Shown here: piece by piece, positions 29,244 to 41,300 of the stretch
How positions within the stretch are numbered: the first letter of the stretch is position 1
Layout of the letters: the number at the start of each line of letters is the position of its first letter
From: Leishmania mexicana MHOM/GT/2001/U1103
Lineage: Eukaryota > Euglenozoa > Kinetoplastea > Trypanosomatida > Trypanosomatidae
Direction: 5' to 3'
NCBI RefSeq assembly: GCF_000234665.1
Contig: NC_018328.1
Coordinates: forward strand, 754,179-818,178
DNA length: 64,000 nucleotides
Made by a program: the position numbers and the translations under genes
Notes under the pieces: generated by a model
Databases searched by the model: none
Told to the model about the DNA's origin: nothing
What the model saw: only the letters and a program-made list of their open reading frames with translations

Positions 29244-32200
29244 CGGAAGAGGAAACAAATGAACGGACCGAACGGCGCTCACACAGACAGAGGTGAATCC
29301 CACGCAGAGGGTCTGTGCAAGCTGCATGGAGATGTGAGAGGTGGAGCACTACCTTTGCAGCGGTAGCGCTGCGACGTCAACATGATCACCCCTTAACCGT
29401 TGCCTTCAGTGCGGTGGTAGACAGCGCGTTGCTTCTTGTCTGAAGGCCTCTTTTCCGCGCATATCGACGTAGCCGATCCTTTACGGCATCGCCTCCTCCT
29501 CCCCGCTTCCTCGAGCAAAGCAATACACCAGCGAGGATAAGGGCGCATCAGGGGTACACAGGGAGAGAGATTGCACGGAGCATAATGGGACGAACAAGGA
29601 GGCACGCAGAGGTCGACGAACACGGTCCGGAGCCGAAGGAGAGGGAGGGAGGGAGGGGGCCTGAAAATGCTGACTCATGGGCACGCATATCAAGAGAGAT
29701 ACATGCATGCGAAACGAAAACGCAGGCGAGAGAGCGGGGAGGACGACGTAGGGCAATACATGAGATGCCTCTCTCTTTGCTTCGCTTCCCTCCCGCCCAC
29801 TCGATCCCGCAGTGAATCGCCTCCCCTGCAGCGCCGCCCTTTTGGACCCCGTGCACGAAGAAGCGAGAGGGAGAGAGATGCAAAGAAAAAAGGCCCACCA
29901 ACGACAAAGGCGCACCGTGGCGGCACTGAAGAGGGGCGGTGGGTGGAGCTCAGAGATTGTACAACCAAGAGAAGAAGAGAGATACATGCACATAGGCAAA
30001 GCGGAGACACGCGGCGGCACCCTCTGGAGCACCAGTGCAGCGCCAGCTTTGGATGAAAAATGAATACGCACATACACAGAGAGACCGTGAAGGGCACCAC
30101 AGCAGCCAAAACAAAACAGAAAAATTGCAGCGAGAGAACGTGGCAGAAGGCGAAAAGGGGCGAACATCACCGCGCGCTCACACACGCACACGCGCAGGGG
30201 TGCATAAATTGGAGCGGAAGACCGGCGATAGGAGAGGGAGAGGGGCGGGACGGAGGGAGGGGGCAGAGACAAAGCGAGCCATGGGAGGAGCACAGTATGT
30301 CAGGAAGGAAGAGCGGCAAGCAGGCGGCGGGGTGGAGTGGAGGTGAAAGCGAAAACTAAAAATGCGCCATCACCGAATTGGGAGCGACTCCGGAAAGGAG
30401 CAGGAATGGACGAAGGCAGGTAAGGAGAGCACGCTCTCCGGCCAAGACATACATGCTCTCTACGTGTTCTGTTGCTGACACCAGAATACAGCTCTTGGAG
30501 GTGGGGGAGGGGGAGGGGGGAGACGGAACCACAAAACACAAACAGAAGAAGAGGCGAATACACAGACCCAGGAATGGTACAAAAGCAACAACATACACAC
30601 ACACGTCAAAATGCACACAGGGAGGGGAGGGAGGAGGGACGGGCAAGCATCGTGAGGGAGGAAGACACATGCCATATGCAGACCTTGTCAGGCATACGCA
30701 CGTGTGCGCGTTTTGCTTCAGCGAGGATGAACCAATGCAGCGCTCTGCACCACACGCACACACATACATACACATATATGTACCTATATACATATATCTA
30801 CATACAGCACGGGCGCACACGTCCACCATACGCTCGCCCCGCTACACCGGCAAGTCCACAGGTCGGTATCAACGGCAAAGGGCCGCCTTCCGTCAAGAAC
30901 AAAGAGACGAAAAGGCGATGAAGGGAAACACGCAACGGCAAAGGGAGGAGAGGGGAGGAAGCGAAGCTCGCAAGTAAACGCGGAGACGGCCAATGATGAG
31001 GAGGAAACGAGGAGGAGGCGGTAGCAGTACCGGAGCAAAGACACACCTGTCGAGCAAGAGAGAGGGATACGCATCTGCGGGGAGTGGAATTGGCGGCGAC
31101 CCCTCCCCCACACCACCCTGAATAGTTGTGCGCAGCACAGAAAACACAGGTCAGAAGGCCGGGCAGACGCACATAACACCACAAGCGCTCGCGTGAAGAC
31201 AGTCACACAGGCACAAAAATGGGAGTCTCAAACGGCGAAGTCAAGCTGAACGCGTTCTCTCTGTATTCACCTGTGTATGTGCGCCTTTTTGCCCCCCTCT
31301 ACTTCCTGCTCTTCTTTAATTTACGTGTTTGTGCTACTATCGGGCAGTGCACAAGTGTGTGCGTCCGGGTACAGTATACGTGTTGCGGAGAAGCTTGTAG
31401 AGTAGTCCAGGGATGCTCTCCGAGAATGCATGTGCACACACACGCCATAGAGAAAGGATTGCAAAGAACAGATAGATGTGAGGGGAGGGGGGTGCGTGCG
31501 CTTGGCGGGAAACAAGGGGGTTCTGTAGAGCGGATCACTCTAAGAGACACACCGACAACGACAGCATGCATCACAGGAACAACCCGAGGTGCAACAGAGA
31601 GACAGACAGCGGGGGTGAAGGGACGGAAGTGGTGAGGAAAGGAAAACCACGGTGCGCCTGCGAGTGCGAGTGACGGAGCAGAGGGAGGGAGACGGACAGG
31701 ACAGAAGGACACCGCATCACCGCACGCGCACGTGTCATGCGAGCCGCGCATTTGACGAGACCAAGGTCAGGGGCCACAACTACAATACAAAAGAGGAAGG
31801 AAGAGGTGAAGGGCGAACAGTGAAAAGGCGCTGCACACACACACAGGAGGGGGAGGGAGGTACACAGGGAGGCGAAAGAAGCGAGCTTGTGCCACCCCAT
31901 TCACCATGTGCGTCTACAACACACATACAGAGAGAGAGCGGCAAAGAGAAAGACCGGGTAAAGCATCACTGACGCCAAAGACAGCACTATTCCATGGCAC
32001 CCCCGCTCACACACACAGAAAGGATGGAGGACGTACGAGGTAAAGGAGTCGGGTGACGGGTGTGTGTGTGCGGGGGGGGGGGTAATGAAGTATGCGCGCG
32101 AGGACGCTGGTCAAACATCGTTCCCGACCTGCTGGCCGAAACCAAGTAGAACCCCACCTCTGGACAATACGGCTATACCCCTTCCGTGTTCTCTCGACAC

Positions 32201-32318
32201 ACACACACACACACCGGCGCAGACATGCATGGATAGGCTGACTATCACCACATGCACATCGTTCCCCCTTTTCCACTTTTCGTTGCTGCTGTCGCTCCGC
32301 TCCATCCGATCAGGAGTG
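29244..32318. other. Gene-free stretch of 3.1 kb
   Basis: Between repeat copy C and the small myristoylated-protein gene. Frames on the minus strand (for example 29481-30293) are rich in Ser, Pro, Leu and Cys with no domain pattern. Contains GA-rich tracts, an AT-rich alternating stretch at about 30765-30805 and (CA)n at 32197-32214. I see nothing I can call a gene. Confidence 0.5.
30765..30805. repeat. AT-rich alternating purine-pyrimidine tract
   Basis: Repeated ACATA and TATATG units, including CATATATGTA and TACATATATC, unusual in this GC-rich DNA. Function unknown. Confidence 0.5.
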
Positions 32319-32747
32319 CTACCTTGTGATATCGATCGCAACATGGTTCCTCAAGTCATTGGGCCTAGAGGAAGCACGGAGATCCGGCTTTCTAAAGCTC
32401 CGGAGCTCGTGCTTCGCAGTCTGCATAGTAGCGAGGGCGCGCATGCTTTCCTCGTGCTGATTCAAGGCGTCGGTGTTGTGTTTCGCGAAGTAGTTTGCCG
32501 CTGTGATCCAGTCCTTGACCGTGTCCTTTGCCTTGCTGTGAGTGCTGCCGACACTGCTACGCGTCAGCCCTTCGATCATTTCCTCTGTGAGACCCTCCTG
32601 GGAGTCGACCTCGCGCTGCTTCTCGTGCGCCGCAGTGGCCACCGGCGCACCCCTTTCAGCCGTGATGAGCAACGGTGCCTCGTTAGTGTTCATCCTTGCC
32701 TCCCGCTTCCTCGCCTGGGACGTTTTGCGGCTGACGGCGTGGCCCAT
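32319..32747 (-). CDS. Small basic protein, putatively N-myristoylated
   Basis: 142 residues from the ATG at 32745-32747. I prefer this over the ATG 21 bp upstream because it gives MGHAVSRKTS, a good N-myristoylation sequence (Gly2, Ser6, then basic residues). Codon third positions are strongly G/C on this strand, whereas the 281-codon plus-strand frame opposite is a shadow. The protein is polar, with a predicted helical stretch KDTVKDWITAANYFAKHN and a Lys/Arg-rich C-terminal third. No known domain, no transmembrane segment. A lipid-anchored membrane or flagellar protein is possible but not shown. It is isolated: no other gene within 3 kb on either side. Confidence 0.6.
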   Translation of the reverse strand: MGHAVSRKTSQARKREARMNTNEAPLLITAERGAPVATAAHEKQREVDSQEGLTEEMIEGLTRSSVGSTHSKAKDTVKDWITAANYFAKHNTDALNQHEESMRALATMQTAKHELRSFRKPDLRASSRPNDLRNHVAIDITR

Positions 32748-34088
32748 TGTGCTGACTGGCAGAGTCAATGCAGGCAGAGTCAGCGCACTGTGCTAGTGGG
32801 GAAAACAAAGTGGTCAACGCTTGGGGGCACAAGTTCTAAAAGGGTTGATCGAAGGCAGCGCACACGCTCTGCCCTGGTTGCAGCCGCTGTTGTAGCTCCA
32901 ACGAAGTGACGTGGTACCTGGCGATGAGGATGGTTAGGGATGTGCAACGATGGTTTGCCTATGCATGCACATGTGTGTGTGTGTGTATCTGCGTGTAATG
33001 ACGAGGGAGAGGTGGAGGTACATTCAACAACCTGCAGGACGGGAAAAGAAAACGAGAAGAGATGCAAGGAGAAGGCGCATACGAAAAAAGCGAGGTAGAC
33101 GATGCACGTGAAGAAAGGCTCACGCAGGATGTGCGCTGCTCCTTGTGTCGAGCGTGTGAGTTGTGTGTGCACGTGTGTATCTTCACACATTGGACAAGCC
33201 ACTTGCAATGATCTGCTGCTGCTGCTGACGGTGCAGCGACTACAATGCGTGTAGAGGTCGGTGTGCAGAGATGAGCACGAGTACAAACAAGAAGGCCCAA
33301 GTCCACACACCAAGAGGCTTCGGAATTCAAGTGCACTGATACGTAGATATCCCCCTCTCCCTGCCTGCCAGAGGTGCAGGTGGGCACATAATGGACCCCA
33401 ACATTGCTCATCGCCGCTCACCTCCTCCTCCGTCCACACCGGCCACAGGAATTCGGTGGATCAAGACACTTTCGCTGTTTTCGAGGGAGCACAGCATTTA
33501 CGTTTCGCAGAGAACAAAAAGAGATGAAGTGGTGAGGGAGACGTCAGCACGGGTGCCGTGATCGCTCCCCGCATCTGCTCCCCACTGTTCGTCTTCTCCA
33601 TCCCCATCAGCCCCCCCCCCCCGCCCCTCACATACAGGAGAGCACCGTCGCTGCCCTTTTGATCCGCCCTCCCTGCCTCAAAACAGCACTTCTCCTGCGC
33701 TCGCCAATTTTGTTCGTTACGTCCCTTTGGTTTCCACTTCGTCTTCGGTCAGTTATCTCCACCGCCTCCCCTCACCGCGCACTGCACACCGCTGAGACGG
33801 AAGAAAGCAAATGCATCGCCTGCTCCCATCGACTGAAAGAAAAGGACAGGGAGAGTGAGGGACAGGAGGCAGCGCACCGTGCGCGATGGTGGTGGTGGTG
33901 GTAGTGGGGGGGGAGGGGGCCACAGTCAGGGCACAAAGGCACGTAAGCAGCACACCCACACACCCACTCACACGGATACACAGGCACAGGCAGAGAGAGC
34001 GAGTTTGAAATATACGGAAAATATGAAGAGAAAGAGCAGCGACGAATGTGCACCAACACACACAAGAGCGCAGATATGCACACGCACA
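32748..34088. other. Intergenic, 1.3 kb upstream of the small myristoylated-protein gene
   Basis: Low-complexity sequence with GT-rich stretches and a G-rich run at 33908-33920. No gene seen. Confidence 0.5.
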
Positions 34089-34936
34089 TCAGCAACAACG
34101 CAACACGAACGTAGCAAGAAGCCAGACTGAGACCACACTTTGATGGCGCAAAGCCTTAGCACGCGTCTTTTGCTTCTTTGGCCCTCCACCACGGGGTCTC
34201 CAGCAATGGACTGCGCAGCGCCAGGGCGGCGACACAGTGCGGGACTTTTTAGCGTTCCGCTTCCGGATCGACGAGATCACATTCGGTGAGAATACAACCT
34301 TTGCGCGCAGTCTCTCCGTCCAGCGAAAGGCCCGACTCGAACCGGCGGCAAACCCTTCAACCAGCGCGTCCGCCTGTTCATCGGCACGCACCCTGCAAAG
34401 TTGTGGCGGCCAGAACAGTACGTCTCGCTGAGAGAGCGCCCGCCATCTGTGGTGAGGCTGTCCGCGTACCAGCCGCGATAAAGGGATGAGGTGCAACCTG
34501 AGGGGGTGCACACTCATAGAGAAGGGGCTAAGCTGGTGATGGGTGGGTGTCACTGCGCTGGCAAGAACTGCAGCGGCGGCTGCTCATCTACCCCAAAGGG
34601 GTACCCGGCACCCAACTTGGGCATAAGGGTCTTGACGCGACTCCGGTGCCGCAGATGTGGAGCTGTGCACCCTCCTCGCTGCCGTAGAGGGGTTTGAGAG
34701 CGAGAGCGAAGTAGCGCCAAAGCGAGATGAAGATTGAGAGGGGCCTTTGGTCGGCGTCGACAGCAGCAGCAGCGGTGCCCGCTAAGGAGAGAGGGGGAGG
34801 GGGTGTGCGGAGGTGAGGAAGTACACTGCGGTGAGGTTCCAAAAACATAAGGAGGGTGTAGTGGATATGGTCTGCTGAAGACCCTCGCACATTGCCCTTC
34901 TCCGCTATAGCATGCTAGTTTCTCACACTCCGACAT
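34089..34936. pseudogene. Decayed coding remnant, strand uncertain
   Basis: Two minus-strand frames (34550-34936, 128 codons; 34089-34553, 154 codons) overlap by a few bases and together span 848 bp. The sequence is much less repetitive than other intergenic DNA. Stretches such as RVKTLMPKLGAGYPF and LSIFISLWRYFALALKPLYG on the minus strand have G/C-biased third positions. The plus strand reads equally gene-like pieces (for example RVRLFIGTHPAKLWRP) but only by changing frame three times. No family recognised. I take it as the ruin of one gene, probably in the unit's orientation. Confidence 0.3.
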
Positions 34937-35884
34937 TTGGTTCTGTTGCCTCGTCGAAAGAGCTGCTGTGTCTTTATGTTTGCGTCAGCGTGCATCGCTG
35001 TGTGAGGTGAGGAATGCATGATGCCCGCACAAGCGCAGGCGCGACTCTTCGCGTTATTGAGAAACAAAACGAAGCACGACACAGGTGGAGGGGAGGGAGA
35101 ACGGAAAGGGCAAGGCTCTAATGCATGCACGCCGGGAGACAACTTAAATGACCACATTCGGTGAGCACGACACGTGGTCTCACAAAATGGTCACACGCAG
35201 CGCGCTGTTCCCCCACTCCGTCTCATCTTCAGGGATGGCGGTGAAGCAAGGTTGGCCTTCCAGTCCATAAGAAGCATAGGGGGTATCATCAGCCCTCCTC
35301 CATCGCGACCGCCGAGGCAGAACTTGTGATTCGACCACCGCTACCGCTACACACATATACATGTGCCTCTTTGTTGTACGTGTTTTCACCTCAACGCCTA
35401 TGTGCAGAAGGACAGAGGCGAAGGATGGCACACAAGCACGCGCTGCACACTAAGAGACACACATGTCGCGCAGCACAAACGCCCTGAGGAAGCCCCCAGG
35501 CGCACCCGCACAGAGGGGGCCGCGATCGGGGTGCAGCTCCTTACAGAGGGCCTCTCGTTCCGGCAAAGACCGGAGATTGCTGCGACTTTAATGACTGCAT
35601 TGAGTACATATGCCGGTGCAGGTGTGTATCGCACTGCACGTGTGCAGCTGTGCGACTGCACCGCTGTCTCGTCGTTCGCTCACAAAGCAAGATGGAAGAG
35701 GGACCACAATGGAAAGCATAAAGAGCAAACCCAGCTCCAGGGATGAGTGAGGGGGTAGGAGGGAGGGGGTACGTATTACGCGCTGCACCACATTGTCATG
35801 AGCTCGAGTCGCATCAGCTTTGCCCCTCACTCATTCAAACACTGCTCACCGACTGTCACACAACGCTTCACAGTGGCGAACCAG
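34937..35884. other. Intergenic, 3' UTR of the phosphodiesterase gene
   Basis: Between the remnant and the phosphodiesterase stop. Some non-repetitive sequence at about 35200-35660 could be further gene debris, but no frame is long or conserved enough to call. Confidence 0.4.
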
Positions 35885-36886
35885 CTACTTGCCAATGCGC
35901 AGCCGCTTACGTGCCGCATCCTGCTGTTTCTCCAACTCCCGCTGCCGATCACCAAATATGTCGTAGTTTGGCGGTGGCTTCAGTGTTCCAAAGTCTTTAT
36001 ATGCGTCACTCGAGATGCACACACCCGGCTGCCGCATCGCTGGCGTGTACTGCTCAGCACGCTCGAACCCCCACAGGTACATGCAGATGTTCCGCGTGAC
36101 CCACCGCCTGCGGCTCGCCTCGGTGAACAGATCATGGCACGGCCCCACCATGGAGGACCCCGTCAGCCACGGTATCACCCTCTCATGCACAAAGAGCAGT
36201 ACGCAATCCCACAACGCCGGACAGAAGCGCAGTATCCACGGCAGCGTGTCGACTTTCAGCGCAGCCCACGAGCGTATCATGTTCGCAGCGTACAGCTGGC
36301 ACACTGCAACTCGCTTGTCCACCTTCCTGGCATGGTAAAGGGCACCGCTGTGAAAGGAAATAAGTGTGGTCTGATCGTACATGTAGTCCGGATAGCGGCG
36401 GTAGAGGTCGAGCACCCTGTCCGTGCACAGGTACGTTCGCTTCAAGTCTTTCACCTCGATCAGCATGCGCATGTTGTTATCACGGCAGAACAAGATAGCT
36501 TCTTCCAGTGTAGGAACGCGAACCTTTCCCGTGGGGTCGGCTGTGAAGGTGCACTGGCGCAGCTCAAACAGCGTCAGCTCATCGATGCGGCGCGTTGGAG
36601 GGACGTCGCGGAGGTGGCCGTTGACGAAGGCGTCGTGAAAGATGACGACTTCGTTGTCTTTGGTGAGGCGAGCATCACATTCGATACCGCCACACCCGGA
36701 TGCGGCCGCGTACCGGAATGCCTCCAGCGTGTTCTCCGGCGTCCCCGCCACCCCACGGCAGCCACGGTGCCCGAACACGACGCCGCCCCACAGGAGCCGC
36801 GACGGGCCCACGGGCAGCTGAATGTGCCTCAAGTACGACCACCCCAATGCAGCCCCGATGCTGCCGAGGAAAAGTACTAGCTTCAT
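35885..36886 (-). CDS. Glycerophosphodiester phosphodiesterase family protein
   Basis: 333 residues with an N-terminal hydrophobic segment (MKLVLFLGSIGAALGWSYL) that is a signal anchor or signal peptide, then a GDPD TIM-barrel domain. Catalytic and metal residues are recognisable: His40-Arg41 in VVFGHRGCRG, ENT at 51-53, Glu69 and Asp71 in GGIECDARLTKDNEVVIFHD, and His84 at the end of that motif. LIEVKDLKR is the next metal-side strand. The family hydrolyses glycerophosphodiesters to glycerol-3-phosphate (or lysophospholipids to cyclic products) and recycles phospholipid head groups. The C-terminal 40 residues are charged and helical (RQRELEKQQDAARKR). Membrane-facing GDE1/4/7-like enzymes have similar architecture. 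Substrate not determinable. Confidence 0.9.
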   Translation of the reverse strand: MKLVLFLGSIGAALGWSYLRHIQLPVGPSRLLWGGVVFGHRGCRGVAGTPENTLEAFRYAAASGCGGIECDARLTKDNEVVIFHDAFVNGHLRDVPPTRRIDELTLFELRQCTFTADPTGKVRVPTLEEAILFCRDNNMRMLIEVKDLKRTYLCTDRVLDLYRRYPDYMYDQTTLISFHSGALYHARKVDKRVAVCQLYAANMIRSWAALKVDTLPWILRFCPALWDCVLLFVHERVIPWLTGSSMVGPCHDLFTEASRRRWVTRNICMYLWGFERAEQYTPAMRQPGVCISSDAYKDFGTLKPPPNYDIFGDRQRELEKQQDAARKRLRIGK

Positions 36887-38326
36887 CGCTCAGCGCGGCA
36901 AGGGAAGGACGGGGAGGGGGGAGGGGGGAGCAGGGGCCAAGATGTGAAGGCGCGAGAGGTTGGTAGTCGTTTAGTGAATATGCACACGCACACACACATG
37001 CACACTCGAGCGTATGCGTAGAGGGCAGTTGGGAGGTTGCAGTTGCCGTGACTCTTTGGCGCTCCTGCGTTGTGCCGCATGCCGCTCACAGGCGGTGGGC
37101 AGGGTGTGTGGGAAGGAAAAGGGGAGAGGGAGAACCGGCAGTGGTCAGGCAGTGAACGGGAGGAGCAGGGAAACGGAGTAAATGGGCAGAGGGAAGGCTG
37201 CCGGGTGAGGAAACGGCACGCACAGGAGGAGTGGAGACCCGGACAGCGTACGAGGAGGGGGGAGGTAGTGACTTAAACTTACGCGACGTGGAGCTGTCCC
37301 ATTCCTCGGGGTGGGGGAGTATATGGGACAGAGCGAGGTACAGGAGAAGGGAAACTCTTCACCCCTTCATGCACACGCCCTCAAGCACATCGTATCTGAG
37401 GTGTTTCTGCACCGCAGGGGGGGGGCGTTAAACGGAAAACACCCCGAGTGCCCCTACACATCCCTCTAAGCCCAGAGTACGGTGCTGCTACCACTCTCCC
37501 TTGGCCCTATCCTGCTGCGGTTACTTTCGCGATTGCATGCCCTGCTGTCTTCAGATCGGAGAGGAGACTCGAGAGAAAGAGGCGTCGCGCATGCACGGCT
37601 GCACGCGTGCGTTCAACAGGTTTGGTGTATCCTCGGTATTTGCGGTTCTGCCGCAGAATTCCCCCTCCCGTCCTTCTGCTCCATTGATACGCGCACAAAG
37701 AGAGAAGGGAGGGGAGGTGGTGTGATACGCCGTGACACGTTGACGCGGTCCGGAGAGGGTATGTCGGAGGTGGAAGTCTCAGTGCTTGGCGTGAACAGCA
37801 GCAGAAGAAAGGGCGGCGCGCGCAAGTGAGGGCATAAGTGCGACAAGGGCACCAGTAGAGGCGGTGGCTAATGGGAAAGACACAACAGCGGCGCCAGGAG
37901 GAGTCGTCACACAACAATGACCACAGCACAAGCGAACACACGCTAACGGTGTCTGCCCTCCCCTCATACACACGCACTACATTGGTTCGCTTCCTGGTGA
38001 AGCAGTGAAGCCTGTGCGTCATGCACGTGTAGGGGCGGCAGCGGACGGAGGAGGGTGGGGGTGGGCACACCAACGAGGGGGTGGGTCATGCGTCTGTCTC
38101 TCTGCCCGCAGGGAGGCGGGGAGAGAGATGCGCGATTGGGAGACGCAACACGCGTCGAGACAGCAAAGATAAACAAAATAGAGAATCACGCAACGCACGC
38201 ACACAGCTCAGCCCACGGTAACACCAGAAATACACACGACACCACCAGCAAGAATGTAGTCGGGTGCACACGCATGCAAGAGGACCAAAGGCTCGACGGC
38301 GGCGTGTTGCCCTTTGGGGTGGCTTC
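36887..38326. other. Intergenic, 1.4 kb between the VPS50-like and phosphodiesterase genes
   Basis: GA-rich at 36900-36935 and GT/CA-rich near 36975-37000. No gene or repeat copy seen. Confidence 0.55.
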
Positions 38327-41300
38327 TCAGAGAGCAAAGCCATCCATGGGGAGGATGTCCTGGTGCTTCAGCTCGCGGATCAGCAGGTCCTCCAGCTGTA
38401 GCATGAAAGGCTTATCAGACGCCCCAAGCCAGTTGATGAGATCCACAATGTAGTAAAGGCCATGGTTGGAGCGCACCCACTGCAAGCACTGCGCCTTGTC
38501 ATCCGTGAAAAAACCCGCCTTCACCAGCCGCAGTACGTAGTCGGGCACAACGACCGAAGACTTGCCAAAGACGGAGGCGACCTGCTGCTGAAAGAACTGC
38601 ATATCCACCTGCAGCTGCATCACGAAGAGATCGCTCATGCGCTTCTTGGAGAGTTTGCTGTACTCCCGTACCAGCACGGCCTGCGCGGCAAAGATGAGAC
38701 GCTGCAAGAAGACCGATTCAAGAGCCGGGGTCGGCATCGGGACACGTCGCTCGTTGAGCGCCTTCATGCTGCCTACAAGCTGCGCCACGTACGAGCTCAC
38801 CATCACTTCGTCCTTTCCGCTCTTCAGCTTCGCAATGCTTTTGCAAACGCTCTCCATGGGGCAGGTAGCCTGGCACAACCGGTGGATGCACACATGCAGC
38901 ACCTCGTGCGCCGCCTCGTAGAGCACACGGCACCGCTGCATGTAGGACTGCACCGTGGCCACCGGAAGGAGTGGGCTCATTGTCTGGATGGTGGCCTCGT
39001 AGAGAAAGATGAGGCTGAGCACCGACTGGCACGCCACTGTGCGGTTGCCAAGGGCAAACTGCTGTGCGGCGCTCGTGAACTCGTTGGACAGACGGCCCCA
39101 GACGACGGGCGGGAATCGAAAGGTTGTCGCGTTAGCGACGCCGACACCGCTACCGCCGCTCAGATGCCGGGCATGATCTTTCGGGGTGTACTGCCCATTT
39201 ACCGCCCCCACCGCACGCTCTCCTGCCGCGCGCACCTCAGCCAACACACGCTGCGCGTTCGCGGAAAAGTCGCCCTGATGCTCGATCGGCACACTGCGCG
39301 ACACCGACACAAAGCTGTCCACGACAGTGTAGAAGTAGAGGCACAGCAGCTCCTCGCACCAGCCAAGGATATCCGCCGCCAAGGGAGGGAACCGCACTGC
39401 TATGCGGGCCTGGTACTCGAGGAATGCGTTGGCGACGGAAATGGCGCTGGAGGTGAGGACGGAGGGCGGCATGTCCACCGACGACGCAAGCGTAGCCGTG
39501 TCCTGGATGCTGACCGGCGCAGCCTCTAAGCCAGTCCCCACGTCGCGCATCGTGGCGATGGAGTCCGCAGAGTCACCGGTGGCGGCCGCCGCGCAGCCCG
39601 TCTTCGCTGTGGCCCAATAAGCACCGAAACTCTGCGTTTGCACAAGGCTGGAAGTGTCGGCAGGCTCCAGCATCTTTAGAGTGAGGAACGGGTTCTCCAT
39701 GAACGGCATCGCCCCCGCGGCGAGGGAACCTTCGTCGGTGCTCTGATGCAGGTAGCGCTTCACCTCCTTGATGAAGCTCTTGAAGTTCTTGGGGGACAGC
39801 GGCTTCACCATGTTCAGCGACGGAGGAGAGACAGGACTCACAACCCAGTCGTCCTCCGCCATGAAGGCCAGAACCTCGTGAGCCTTGGGTGTCTGGAAGT
39901 GCATCTGCATGTGATGCAGCAGCACCGCCTTGGTCTGCGTTCGGGCCGCGGCTTTCTCCGCCTTTTCAAGTCCCAACACACCGAACGCCTCTGTCAGCAT
40001 ACTCACCACCACGAACAGGTGCAGCACACGGTCTGGGTCGATCGAGGCGAGGCGTGCGCTCGAGAGGACCACCGTCAGCTTCTCGACCAAGTCACGACCG
40101 ACTTTACGACCTGTGTCCTGCACGTACTGCAGCGCCTGAGTGTGCAAGCCGGCGTACGGAGAGTCGGTCTGGCGTTCCTCTTCGTGGAGCCGCACTACTG
40201 TGGAGTAGAGATACAAGAAGTCCATCAACTTCGCAGCCATCTGCCGAACGCCGAGGATGAGGTAGTCAGGGTGTATGCCCTCTGCAATGTCTGCCAGTGG
40301 GGCGTCCTCGCTCTTCACAAACGACACCTCTGTCAGGGACTTGCACAGAATCTGAATCGCCGCGCGCCACACCAGCGTTGCCACCAACGCGCACGTCTGA
40401 CTGGCACAGCCGAGGTCCTGCGAGGCTTCAAGCGCGTTGCGGTACCTCGGTACAATGAACTTGTTCGTCAGGCAGTCGGTGAGCACCATCTCGATGCAGT
40501 CGGTGAGCTTCTTGGGGTTGTCGCGGTACATGCGCCACTCTGCCATCACCGGCTTCATGCAGTAGATCTTTGCCAGCGAGCTCTCCATGTCGATGGGGCC
40601 ATACCGCTTCAGGAAGCCGGCCGCCTCATGCACCTTGCCGCTGGAGATGAGGTTCATAAGCTGTGTTCGCTTCCCACACATCGCTTGCATTGCCTCCAGC
40701 AGCTGAATCGTCGCCTCCACGTTCTCCTTCGTGCGCTGCTGCGCCAGCAACGCCACCTGCGAAGCCACGGCAGCCTTCGACTTACGAATCGCCGCGCGTG
40801 CCTTCTTGCAGTCGCTCGAGGTCATGAGCAAGCTGTCGTTGATGTCGCGAATCTTCTCCGTACCACTCACGAAGGAGTGGTGATGCGCCAACACTCGTCG
40901 CTTGAGCGTTGTGCTCACAATGTTGCACTTTTGGCGCAGTTCCCGCATCTTCCCCTCCGCGGCCTCGCGCATCAGCCGGCCTGCTGCTTCGTCGTCGGTG
41001 TACGCAAAGCCGTCCAAGTGCTCGAGCTCAAATATGGCGGGGTCGTACGTCTTGTCAAAGAACTTTTTGTCTACCTTCTCCTGCACCTGCGCGTCGGTGA
41101 GCGGCTCCTCATCGGAGCTCGCCACATCGCTGGCCTCGTCCGCCGCCACGCGCTCTCCCTCGGCGTTGCGCACCTCGGCTCCGTATTTCATTTGGAAGAA
41201 GCGTCGAATGTCGCCGTGCGACATGACGCCGCCGGTGCCCGAGATTGCCTTGAGGCGGTCCACCGGGATCTGCTTCAGCACCGACTTCGTTTTTCTGTAG

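Noticed and set aside
29481..30293. 270-codon minus-strand frame in the gene-free stretch
   Set aside because: Ser/Pro/Leu/Cys-rich translation of pyrimidine-rich UTR-like DNA, no domain pattern, several overlapping frames equally open.
32064..32909. 281-codon plus-strand frame over the small myristoylated-protein gene
   Set aside because: Third-position G/C bias and a sensible N terminus support the minus-strand gene; the plus frame extends into low-complexity DNA at both ends.
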